Made by a program: the position numbers and the translations under genes
Shown: piece after piece, positions 1 through 5,074 of the stretch
Numbering within the stretch: the first letter of the stretch is position 1
How the letters are laid out: each line of letters starts with the position of its first letter
Notes under the pieces: model-generated
Seen by the model: the letters and a program-made list of their open reading frames with translations, nothing else
Told to the model about the DNA's origin: nothing
Database searches by the model: none
NCBI GenBank assembly: GCA_003531585.1
Contig: DQFX01000020.1
Location: forward strand, 10,363 to 21,816
Direction: 5' to 3'
Length of the DNA: 11,454 bases
From: Oscillospiraceae bacterium
Lineage (GTDB): Bacteria > Bacillota > Clostridia > Oscillospirales > Ruminococcaceae

Positions 1-25
1 CCCTACACCGCGAGGTGATTGAACA
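1..25 (+). CRISPR. Degenerate terminal CRISPR repeat of an upstream array (partial)
   Basis: The first 25 bases match the 3' two thirds of the repeat found intact at 723-758, including the stem-loop CACC-GCGA-GGTG and ATTGAA. The last bases (ACA instead of AAC) and the 5' part (CCCTAC) diverge. It sits directly before an intrinsic terminator, exactly like the degenerate last repeat at 874-909, so it is read as the trailing end of an array lying mostly to the left of the window. Confidence 0.75.
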
Positions 26-26
26 G

Positions 27-64
27 AAAATCCCGATATCCGAAAAGATACCGGGATTTTTTTT
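27..64 (+). terminator. Intrinsic terminator ending the upstream array
   Basis: The stem AAAATCCCGATATC pairs with GATACCGGGATTTT around a short CGAAAA loop, with one A-C mismatch, and is followed by a run of T. It lies right after the degenerate last repeat and is repeated almost base for base at 911-947. Its orientation fits transcription of the array on the + strand. Confidence 0.85.
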
Positions 65-72
65 ATAAAAAA

Positions 73-104
73 CTTAAAAATTCAGCACAGCCGGGTATAT
101 ATAT
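73..104 (+). promoter_or_regulatory. Candidate promoter for the small peptide gene
   Basis: An AT-rich TATATATATA block (95-104) lies about 17 bases after TTAAAA (75-80) and about 20 bases before the ATG at 125. The -35 match is weak. The block is conserved in the second trailer copy (981-988), which argues that it is a functional element rather than chance. Confidence 0.35.
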
Positions 105-124
105 AGTGAAATGTGGTGATAGCG

Positions 125-211
125 ATGTCCGTTCCTGCATGTATTATTGCTGCTGGTATTTCTGGTGCGTGTGCGATTACTGCCGCCATCATCAACAACG
201 CCGGCAAGTGA
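125..211 (+). CDS. Small hydrophobic peptide (28 aa), unrecognised
   Basis: The open frame encodes 28 residues, beginning MSVPACIIAAGISGACAI and ending in NNAGK. The sequence is almost entirely Ala, Ile, Gly, Val and Cys until the C-terminus, which would suit a single membrane-spanning helix. The start ATG has GGTGAT about seven bases upstream, a mediocre ribosome binding site. The gene lies 43 bases before the GIY-YIG gene and after the trailer promoter-like block, so the two are probably cotranscribed. A toxin-like or membrane micropeptide is possible but is inference only. Its short length means a chance ORF cannot be excluded; the biased hydrophobic composition and placement are the support. 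Confidence 0.4.
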   Translation: MSVPACIIAAGISGACAITAAIINNAGK

Positions 212-254
212 TTCAATGTTCCCTCATCGTTCCTCAATGTGAAAGGAGTTCAAG

Positions 255-590
255 ATGTCTCTTTACAAACCCGGCAGACCTACCGAGGTCAAGCCCCTCG
301 ACCCCTCCAACACCCGCAAGGTTCCCTCGGCAAAGGGCGAATACCGCATTATCAATTCCAACACCCGCGAGGTGGTTTATGTCGGCGTCAGCAAGGACCT
401 CAACCGCCGTATGCACGATCACATCCGGTCCGGCAAGCTGAGCGGCGACAATTCCATTTTTGCCTACAAGCAGGCGGACGGCAGGGCTTCACAGGCGCGC
501 ATAAACGACCACGAGCGCTCCAAAATCGAGCAGCACAAGCCGGAGCTGAATCAGCGCGCAGGCGGCGCCGGCAGACCCTACAAGCGCTGA
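255..590 (+). CDS. GIY-YIG-like small nuclease-fold protein
   Basis: This 111-residue protein reads as a compact, degenerate GIY-YIG domain. The first strand is GEYRI (28-32) and the second VYVG (41-44). R51/R52 lie in KDLNRRMHDH, where the family's catalytic Arg is expected. HERSKIE (86-92) gives the metal-binding Glu candidate, and PELN (96-99) the conserved terminal Asn. A basic, Gly-rich tail (GGAGRPYKR) follows. Members of this fold cut DNA with one divalent metal ion; the GIY motif is altered here, so activity is uncertain. The start is set by AAAGGAG seven bases upstream. The gene is markedly more GC-rich, with C-ending codons, than the cas-linked genes downstream, which suggests separate acquisition. 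It lies between two CRISPR array ends, an unusual position. Confidence 0.7.
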   Translation: MSLYKPGRPTEVKPLDPSNTRKVPSAKGEYRIINSNTREVVYVGVSKDLNRRMHDHIRSGKLSGDNSIFAYKQADGRASQARINDHERSKIEQHKPELNQRAGGAGRPYKR

Positions 591-598
591 TTCGGGTA

Positions 599-627
599 TT
601 GACTTTCGGCTGAATTTGTGTTAAAAT
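599..627 (+). promoter_or_regulatory. Vegetative-type promoter of the short CRISPR array
   Basis: TTGACT (599-604) and TAAAAT (622-627) are separated by exactly 17 bases, giving a start near 634. No gene of convincing length follows before the first repeat at 723, so this is best read as the array promoter. It begins nine bases after the GIY-YIG stop codon. Confidence 0.8.
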
Positions 628-722
628 AGGTGTATAAGGGTGGCGTTTATGAACTGCTGTAAATGTTTTTTTAAATTCAAATCCGAGTTTGCCGCATAAC
701 CATGCTGGCTTGTGGGTTTGCA
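628..722 (+). other. CRISPR leader of the short array
   Basis: About 95 AT-rich bases lie between the promoter and the first intact repeat, with T and A runs at 665-680. Position, base composition and the orientation of the degenerate last repeat make this the leader end. A 16-codon frame (649-699) occurs inside it but has no convincing support. Confidence 0.6.
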
Positions 723-909
723 GTCTGAACTACCCCCTCACCGCGAGGTGATTGAAACGGTACAGCCCACCACTTCCGCAATCTCAGTACATAACGCCCA
801 GTCTGCACTACCCCCTCACCGCGAGGTGATTGAAACGCAAGGTATTCGCGGACTTTGGGATTTGTCTTGTCCAGTCTGAACTACCCCCTCACCGCAAGGT
901 GCTTGAACC
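723..909 (+). CRISPR. Short CRISPR array: three 36-nt repeats, two spacers
   Basis: Repeats lie at 723-758, 801-836 and 874-909. They begin GTCTGAACTACCCCC and contain a perfect stem TCACC-GCGA-GGTGA with a GNRA-type loop. The first two end ATTGAAAC, the 8-base tag common in type I and type III repeats. Repeat 2 has one change (GAAC to GCAC). Repeat 3 has three changes near its 3' end, as expected for a trailer-end repeat. The spacers are 42 and 37 bases (759-800, 837-873). The bases CA before each repeat are also shared, so the true unit could be 37-38. The promoter at 599-627 and the terminator at 911-947 bracket the array, which is transcribed on the + strand. No cas1, cas2 or effector complex genes are in the window. 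Confidence 0.95.
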
Positions 910-910
910 G

Positions 911-947
911 AAAAATCCCGATATCCGAAAAGATACCGGGATTTTTT
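911..947 (+). terminator. Intrinsic terminator ending the short array
   Basis: This copy of the 27-64 terminator has the same stem and CGAAAA loop, followed by six T. It begins two bases after the degenerate last repeat and separates the array from the CARF operon promoter at 1038. Confidence 0.85.
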
Positions 948-994
948 CTATAAAAAACTTAAAAACCGCAGAGAAACTGGTATATATAGTGAAA
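911..994 (+). repeat. Array-trailer duplication, copy 2
   Basis: This is the partner of 27-111. It has the same terminator, ATAAAAAACTTAAAAA and TATATATAGTGAAA, with a diverged stretch between them. In copy 1 this block leads into the 28-aa peptide gene; here it leads into a short ATG-initiated frame (1002-1052) that runs into the next promoter and is probably not expressed. Confidence 0.85.
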
Positions 995-1037
995 GGCAAG
1001 AATGTCAGCCGGAATCTCAACTACTCTGAAAAACGTG

Positions 1038-1066
1038 TTGACACTTGTCTGATTTTATGGTAAAAT
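1038..1066 (+). promoter_or_regulatory. Consensus promoter of the CARF operon
   Basis: A perfect TTGACA (1038-1043) and TAAAAT (1061-1066) are 17 bases apart, with a start predicted near 1073 and a 5' leader of about 50 bases. GCATGA/TCATGC (1079-1084, 1098-1103) can form a small hairpin in that leader. The operon thus appears to be made by the housekeeping sigma factor rather than only by its own sigma-like product. Confidence 0.85.
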
Positions 1067-1121
1067 CAATTCAGAGCGGCATGACGTCAGCAGTACTTCA
1101 TGCGGCAGAAAGGAATACCAG

Positions 1122-2612
1122 ATGAAGAACATTCTAATTTCCTGCATAAGCAAATTCGACAGAAATAAACTTGATCAGGGCGCATATACCTATCAGAATC
1201 AGGACCTTACCGTCACCGCATATCAGACCAACGAAGCCTGCCTGAAATATCTGCTGAGCAGGCTGGGCGCAGATAATCAGCTTGACGTACATATCCGCGT
1301 GCAGAGCAACGACGTAGCCGCTCCCGGGGATTTCACCATGGAGTACCTTAATGGCGAGATAAGCCGTTTCTGTGGGGAAAACGGATTTACAGTCCCGCAG
1401 TACTTTGATGTGTTCCTCGGCGAGGACGAGCAGTACCACAGGTTCGACAGGGTGCTCAGCGAGATATCCAAGGAGGTCCAGCGAATTGCCGCAGACGATC
1501 CGGATATCACGATACATCTTGACATGGCAGGCGGAAAGCGTGATAACTTCATCTTCATTCAGCTTCTGACGAAATTGCTGTCCTATTACGGTTACTCAAT
1601 ACACGCATATTACGCCGACGCAGATTTCAGAACAAAAACCGGCACTATTGTGAATACGGACCGCTCATTTCAGCATATGGAAGTGCTGGACGCAGTGAAC
1701 GATTTTGTTCAGCACGGTTCCGCTACTGCGCTGAGAGCGGCGTTCAGCAAGGTTGAAAGTCCGTCGGTCAAAGCTCTGCTGAAAACCATGGAGGAATTCA
1801 GCGATTCTATCCAGCTCTGTGCAACGGATCTTTCAAAGAAGCTGGAGCAGCTCGATCAGCAGCTTGAACAGGTCGAGAAATACGTCGAGGACGACAGCAA
1901 CGGTCTGTTCATGATAAAGGCGATGATACCGCTGATACGCAGCAAGTTCCATATCTCGCATGATTCCGGCAGCCGCGGTATTATAGGTATCGTCCGCTGG
2001 TGTCTTGAAAACGGACTTGTTCAGCAGGCGCTTACCATCTACAATGAGAATATCGCAGACATCATATATTATGAGAAGCTGATTTCTATTGACATGAAGG
2101 TGCATGGCACTGAGATAAACCGCATGATGAAAGATCGCCACCCGTCAGAGGAAAACAACACGCGTCTTCTTTATGTTCTCGGAAGAGTGTTTGACAATAT
2201 GTTCGATTCGCCGGACGAGGCCGACAAGGAACTATGCTCAACGCTCGGCAGATACAGGAAGAAATCCAAGGAGCGCACCGACAGGTACGGAAACCGAAAA
2301 TACAACAACTACGAGTGGACGATCGCCGCTATCTTTTTCGATGAAAAGTACCTTCCTGACGGCGTAAGGCTGAATGTCCCGTCGGAGTTAATGCAGCGCA
2401 TATTCAGCGACAGCAGGTTTGCGGTCTGCGCAAGGAACCGTGTGAATCACGCTTCAAATATTGACACCTATGAAAATCTTATCATTTCGCTGTTCAATGA
2501 GAAGCGCTATCCGTTCTCGTCTTACCCGAATACATTTACCCCTAAGAATGTGACCAAGGATATGAAGCGTGCGCTTGATAATCTTGAAAAAGCGCTCAAT
2601 GGAAAGGAATGA
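1122..2612 (+). CDS. CARF-HEPN ribonuclease, Csx1/Csm6 (TM1812-like) group
   Basis: In type III CRISPR immunity, proteins of this group bind cyclic oligoadenylate made by Cas10 through an N-terminal CARF domain and then cut RNA with a C-terminal HEPN domain. This 496-residue protein fits. It begins with a hydrophobic strand (MKNILISCIS), and the ligand-site glycine motif is DMAGGKRDN at 134-142. A helical linker (about 215-260) includes KKLEQLDQQLEQVEK, a possible coiled coil. The segment LVQQALTIYNE (299-309) is typical of the family's helical region. The HEPN motif is R438-N-R-V-N-H443, a canonical R-X4-H. Full length for the family, so probably active. The start is fixed by AAAGGA upstream of ATG 1122. 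It is the first gene of an operon with ATGA-type overlap to the next. The exact cyclic nucleotide cannot be read from sequence. Confidence 0.85.
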   Translation: MKNILISCISKFDRNKLDQGAYTYQNQDLTVTAYQTNEACLKYLLSRLGADNQLDVHIRVQSNDVAAPGDFTMEYLNGEISRFCGENGFTVPQYFDVFLGEDEQYHRFDRVLSEISKEVQRIAADDPDITIHLDMAGGKRDNFIFIQLLTKLLSYYGYSIHAYYADADFRTKTGTIVNTDRSFQHMEVLDAVNDFVQHGSATALRAAFSKVESPSVKALLKTMEEFSDSIQLCATDLSKKLEQLDQQLEQVEKYVEDDSNGLFMIKAMIPLIRSKFHISHDSGSRGIIGIVRWCLENGLVQQALTIYNENIADIIYYEKLISIDMKVHGTEINRMMKDRHPSEENNTRLLYVLGRVFDNMFDSPDEADKELCSTLGRYRKKSKERTDRYGNRKYNNYEWTIAAIFFDEKYLPDGVRLNVPSELMQRIFSDSRFAVCARNRVNHASNIDTYENLIISLFNEKRYPFSSYPNTFTPKNVTKDMKRALDNLEKALNGKE

Positions 2613-2617
2613 TATTT

Positions 2618-3256
2618 ATGAAGCATTTTATTACTGCGATAAGCCTTGCAAAGGATCTGAAAACTACGGTATATAAAAACGCTGAAAGCGTTGACTTTCT
2701 TAAAAATGACCATGAATTTTCCCACCCGATACTTGTTCCTATATTGAACCTTGCAGAGAAGGGCGAGAAAATCAAGGTGACCGTGATCCTCACCAGCAAG
2801 ACCAGTCCGTTTGTAAAGCAGAATTACGAGCATTTCGTGGGTGAACTCAACAGACTGCGCGATGAGATCGGCTTTGATTACGGCGAGATAAACCTCATAG
2901 AAGCAAGCTATGACGAATCCTCGTCCAAGCACTTGAAGCTTTTTGAGAGCATAATAAACAGTATCGGCAGCGACGAGCTTATCACCGCCGACGTCACCTA
3001 TGGCAACAAGCCTACTTCGATGGCTCTCCAGCTTGCGCTGACCTATTCGTACCTTTACGGCGACAATACCGCTGTGAAGGCGCTGGTTTATGGCGAGTAC
3101 AACCACGATACCAACTGTTCAAATATTTTCGATGTTTCTGCGCTGTTCTATATCAACAATATTATGGGCAGGCTTTCTTACGCAAAGCCCAAGGATCCCC
3201 TTGCATTCATCAGACCGCTTCTGAACCACGGAGAGGACGGCGATAAGGATGAGTAA
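2618..3256 (+). CDS. Stand-alone CARF-domain protein (TM1812-like)
   Basis: This 212-residue protein consists of little more than a CARF domain. Signature segments, numbered from the ATG at 2618, are a first strand MKHFITAISL, ITADVTYGNKPTSMALQLAL (about 130-149, the family's D-x-T-x-G motif before a helix), ALVYGEY (about 160-166) and NIFDVSALFYINN (about 175-187). This is the order seen in TM1812-type CARF proteins. No HEPN, PD-(D/E)xK or HTH domain follows; the C-terminus is short and acidic. ATG 2618 is chosen over ATG 2609 because GGAAAGGA (2601-2608) lies nine bases upstream of it, whereas 2609 would be one base away. A cyclic-oligoadenylate sensor, ring nuclease or regulator of the neighbouring sigma-like protein are the candidate roles; the last is inferred from the overlapping gene order. 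Confidence 0.75.
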   Translation: MKHFITAISLAKDLKTTVYKNAESVDFLKNDHEFSHPILVPILNLAEKGEKIKVTVILTSKTSPFVKQNYEHFVGELNRLRDEIGFDYGEINLIEASYDESSSKHLKLFESIINSIGSDELITADVTYGNKPTSMALQLALTYSYLYGDNTAVKALVYGEYNHDTNCSNIFDVSALFYINNIMGRLSYAKPKDPLAFIRPLLNHGEDGDKDE

Positions 3257-4175
3257 TGTTGATACTATCAACCGGCTTGCAAAGGATATCGCGGAAAGAT
3301 TCGGCAGCGATATAAATGCGGCTTCCGAAAAAGCCACCAGTGAATTCAATCAGCTTTATACAAATATCCTGGTAGAAGTGGACAGAACCTTTGGCAACAA
3401 CCGGGATTATTATGAATTCTGTGAGGTTATATCGGACACATTTACGAAAGTAATGGAAAAGTACAATCCGCAATATGATTTCTGGAACTTCTATGTCAGC
3501 TCGCTCAAGAAAAAGGCTATATCCCGTATAGATAAGCGCAATCGTGAGAAATACGAAAAAACCAAGAGCGATGACGGAGAAAAAAGCATACAGGACGTCA
3601 GAAAAAGAGAATACAGCTTAGACGAAGCAATATCCGGTGATACTGAAGGTCTGACTGTTAACGACTCCGTTGAAGATACCAAGGATCAGACTGACAGGGC
3701 GCTTTATGACGCCGCATACAATGTATTCTATCTTGCGCTTGTCGATTACTGCCTCGGGCAGAAGGCATCTTATTCAAAGAAAAAGACGTTCAATTACACG
3801 CCGCTGTTTTTTACCGATCAGGTGGCTTTTGAAATCATCACCGAGGGTGATGACCAGATAATGGATCTGATCAGGCATAACAATATCAAATTCAACGAGG
3901 CGTCTGACATTGACTTCCTGAACACGTTCGTGGACAAGCAGTGCGATGAGCTTTCCGACGCTGACGGTGCGGATTATCTTCCGCTTTCACTTTTCACAGG
4001 AAAGGAAAAGGACTCTGATAAACCCTGCCGTGCAAAGGGGAAGCTTCCATATGCGGTTATAGAAAAGTACCTTGGATCTGCATTTGGTAAGCGGGTTTCG
4101 GATTCTGCCGTGAAGCAGAAAAAGGACGAATATGACGCTGTACGTAAATCACTTGGAGAAAGATGGGTATTATAA
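3249..4175 (+). CDS. Sigma-70-like protein coupled to the CARF gene
   Basis: This 308-residue protein resembles a divergent sigma factor. Residues 55-103 (EFCEVISDTFTKVMEKYNP, then FWNFYVSSLKKKAISRIDKR) match the helical pattern of region 2, where the -10 element and core polymerase are bound. EYSLDEAISG (121-130) followed by LTVNDSVED (135-143) copies the SLDEPxG...L.D.v.D segment that follows region 2 in many sigma factors. The C-terminus (LPYAVIEKYLG, then KRVSDSAVKQKKDEY, 266-295) looks like a region 4 helix-turn-helix. The middle (155-250) is unrecognised. The gene starts inside the CARF stop codon (ATGAGTAA), implying translational coupling and a joint function. Sigma factors are known in other type III loci (CalpS, and the Craspase-linked sigma), but this arrangement is not one I recognise. 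An anti-phage transcriptional response is inference. Confidence 0.65.
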   Translation: MSNVDTINRLAKDIAERFGSDINAASEKATSEFNQLYTNILVEVDRTFGNNRDYYEFCEVISDTFTKVMEKYNPQYDFWNFYVSSLKKKAISRIDKRNREKYEKTKSDDGEKSIQDVRKREYSLDEAISGDTEGLTVNDSVEDTKDQTDRALYDAAYNVFYLALVDYCLGQKASYSKKKTFNYTPLFFTDQVAFEIITEGDDQIMDLIRHNNIKFNEASDIDFLNTFVDKQCDELSDADGADYLPLSLFTGKEKDSDKPCRAKGKLPYAVIEKYLGSAFGKRVSDSAVKQKKDEYDAVRKSLGERWVL

Positions 4176-4188
4176 GTATATAATGGCA

Positions 4189-4362
4189 TTATTGTCTTTT
4201 TAAATATCGGATAACATTTTCTCTTGCTATTCTCCACTGATTACCCACCCTGAACGCCTCAATCTCACCGCTCTGCACCAATCGCAGAGCGGTGTTTTTT
4301 CCTATATGCAGAAGTTTCTGCAGCTCTTTTAGTGTCAGTATATCTTTTGTATTATTAAGCAT
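4189..4362 (-). CDS. Excisionase/MerR-like helix-turn-helix protein (57 aa)
   Basis: Read on the minus strand, the frame gives 57 residues: ILTLKELQKLLHIGKNTALR, then LVQSGEIEAFRVGNQWRI, ending in a basic helix (RENVIRYLKRQ). This is the compact DNA-binding HTH_17 pattern (a helix-turn-helix, then a wing ending in W-R-I) of excisionases and small element-encoded regulators. AAGGAG stands nine bases before the ATG. It converges on the sigma-like gene with only 13 bases between stop codons. Part of the helix-turn-helix and wing is encoded by a perfect 11-bp inverted repeat that also looks like the terminator of the opposite operon (4266-4300). It was probably part of the integrated element to its right. 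Confidence 0.8.
   Translation of the reverse strand: MLNNTKDILTLKELQKLLHIGKNTALRLVQSGEIEAFRVGNQWRIARENVIRYLKRQ
4266..4300 (+). terminator. Intrinsic terminator of the CARF-sigma operon, inside the antisense HTH gene
   Basis: CACCGCTCTGC (4266-4276) and GCAGAGCGGTG (4284-4294) pair perfectly over 11 bp with a 7-base loop and are followed by six T (4295-4300). It is the first terminator downstream of the operon, 90 bases past its stop. It lies wholly within the coding sequence of the convergent HTH gene. Confidence 0.85.
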
Positions 4363-4424
4363 TATAACACGCTCCTTTCGGTTTATTTAATCCCATGTTT
4401 GCCCGAAAAGCCACTTCACACAGA

Positions 4425-4437
4425 GGTATATTATACC
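4425..4437. promoter_or_regulatory. Perfect palindrome, candidate operator/promoter core
   Basis: GGTATA-T-TATACC is a perfect 13-base palindrome between the divergent HTH gene and the broken 61-codon gene. Read on the minus strand it contains TATAAT, a possible -10 for the HTH gene, though no good -35 is visible. An autoregulatory operator for the HTH protein is conceivable, not shown. Confidence 0.35.
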
Positions 4438-4456
4438 GTTGTGAGGAGGTGATCCG

Positions 4457-4644
4457 ATGAAGGAATAAGCGCACAGACGCTCGCAGCGATAGCCGAAGCC
4501 AGTATCCTGGTGATATCAGGCATAATCGGCTTAGCGACCGAGCGTCGCAAGGACGAGAAGCGTAATCAGCTTCAGCAGAAAATCGACGACGCAGAACGCG
4601 AAATGAAACGCCTCGACAGCACGGACTTCCGGCTGAAGAAGTAG
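4457..4644 (+). pseudogene. Frameshifted small membrane/coiled-coil protein gene
   Basis: A strong ribosome binding site (GAGGAGGTGATC) precedes ATG 4457, but that frame stops after three codons (Met-Lys-Glu-stop). One base over, the frame from 4462 is open to the TAG at 4642-4644. It reads GISAQTLAAIAEASILVISG, then IIGLATERRKDEKRNQLQQK, ending RLDSTDFRLKK. Adding one A after ATGAA restores a continuous 61-62 residue product: one hydrophobic helix followed by a charged, coiled-coil-like tail, a layout common in small phage and element proteins. No start codon exists in the long frame. A single-base deletion, or a sequencing error, is the simplest explanation. The family is not recognised. 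Confidence 0.6.
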
Positions 4645-4687
4645 TTTATTTCGGTTTATCCTGCACCCGATTTTTACAGCAGAACAC

Positions 4688-4733
4688 AGCCCCGTTGCCG
4701 TGATGAAAATTCACGGTGACGGGGCTTTTGTTT
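4688..4733 (+). terminator. Long-stem intrinsic terminator
   Basis: AGCCCCGTTGCCGTGA (4688-4703) pairs with TCACGGTGACGGGGCT (4711-4726) over 16 bp, with two G-U wobbles and a 7-base loop. It is followed by TTTGTTTT. It closes the frameshifted gene and insulates the DUF960-amidoligase unit that starts 44 bases later. Confidence 0.85.
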
Positions 4734-4776
4734 TGCTCACAAACCGCACAACAGAGCCACACAGGAGGTAACAGAA

Positions 4777-5061
4777 ATGTTCAGCAACCCAAGATACAGC
4801 ACCAGAGGAATATCGGAAACAGTCCCGATATTAACGCAGATCATTCTCTGAAACTGCATTGACAGCATGAAAGTCGAAAAAGATTATCTTCAGGTTTTCA
4901 AACTCACGGCAAAGGACCACACCCAGCACGTTACGCACAGTCAGGAGGAACCCGCTTACGAACACTCGTTCGATTTCCGGACTGACGAACCCATCACGGC
5001 AAAAATTTTCGTCATTGATGACGAGACACATTCTACAATGCTTTTGGCAGAGGAATATTAA
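4777..5061 (+). pseudogene. DUF960-like protein with an in-frame TGA
   Basis: ATG 4777 follows a good AGGAGG site (4763-4768). The frame gives MFSNPRYSTRGISETVPILT, then QIIL, then TGA at 4849-4851. It continues in the same frame as NCIDSMKVEKDYLQVFKL and ends IDDETHSTMLLAEEY. Both halves fit, from memory, the small DUF960 family: an N-terminal RYxTxG segment, then LW..ID before the DYLQVF motif, and a C-terminal LLxxEY. The TGA falls where Trp (TGG) would be expected, so one base change split a 94-codon gene. Translation could restart at ATG 4867 (64 aa), but that start has a poor ribosome binding site. Other genes here stop at TGA, so code reassignment is unlikely. It lies 13 bases upstream of the amidoligase gene. 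Confidence 0.65.
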
Positions 5062-5074
5062 GGAGGAACACACC

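Larger units (their letters stand above)
27..111 (+). repeat. Array-trailer duplication, copy 1
   Basis: This block of terminator, ATAAAAAACTTAAAAA, a variable stretch of about 15 bases and TATATATAGTGAAA recurs at 911-994. Together with the degenerate repeats before each copy, it makes a direct duplication of the array trailer flanking the peptide gene, the GIY-YIG gene and the short array. The terminator half is nearly identical, while the stretch between TTAAAAA and TATATA differs. Confidence 0.85.

Noticed and set aside
649..699. 16-codon Cys/Phe-rich frame in the leader of the short array
   Set aside because: No convincing ribosome site and it lies in an AT-rich leader; chance is likely.
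723..909. Type VI-D (Cas13d) array, common in Ruminococcus
   Set aside because: The repeat's stem and ATTGAAAC end fit type I/III better, and the adjacent CARF-HEPN gene points to type III; no Cas13 gene is in view.
1002..1052. 16-residue frame (MSAGISTTLK...) after trailer copy 2, in the position of the 28-aa peptide gene
   Set aside because: Weak similarity to the first peptide, no good ribosome site, and it runs into the CARF operon promoter.
830..1063. 77-codon open frame across the array end and terminator
   Set aside because: It reads through a CRISPR repeat, spacer, terminator and promoter; not a gene.
4849..4851. Reassignment of TGA to tryptophan in an element-encoded code
   Set aside because: Several neighbouring genes end at TGA and use TGG for Trp, so a mutation is simpler.
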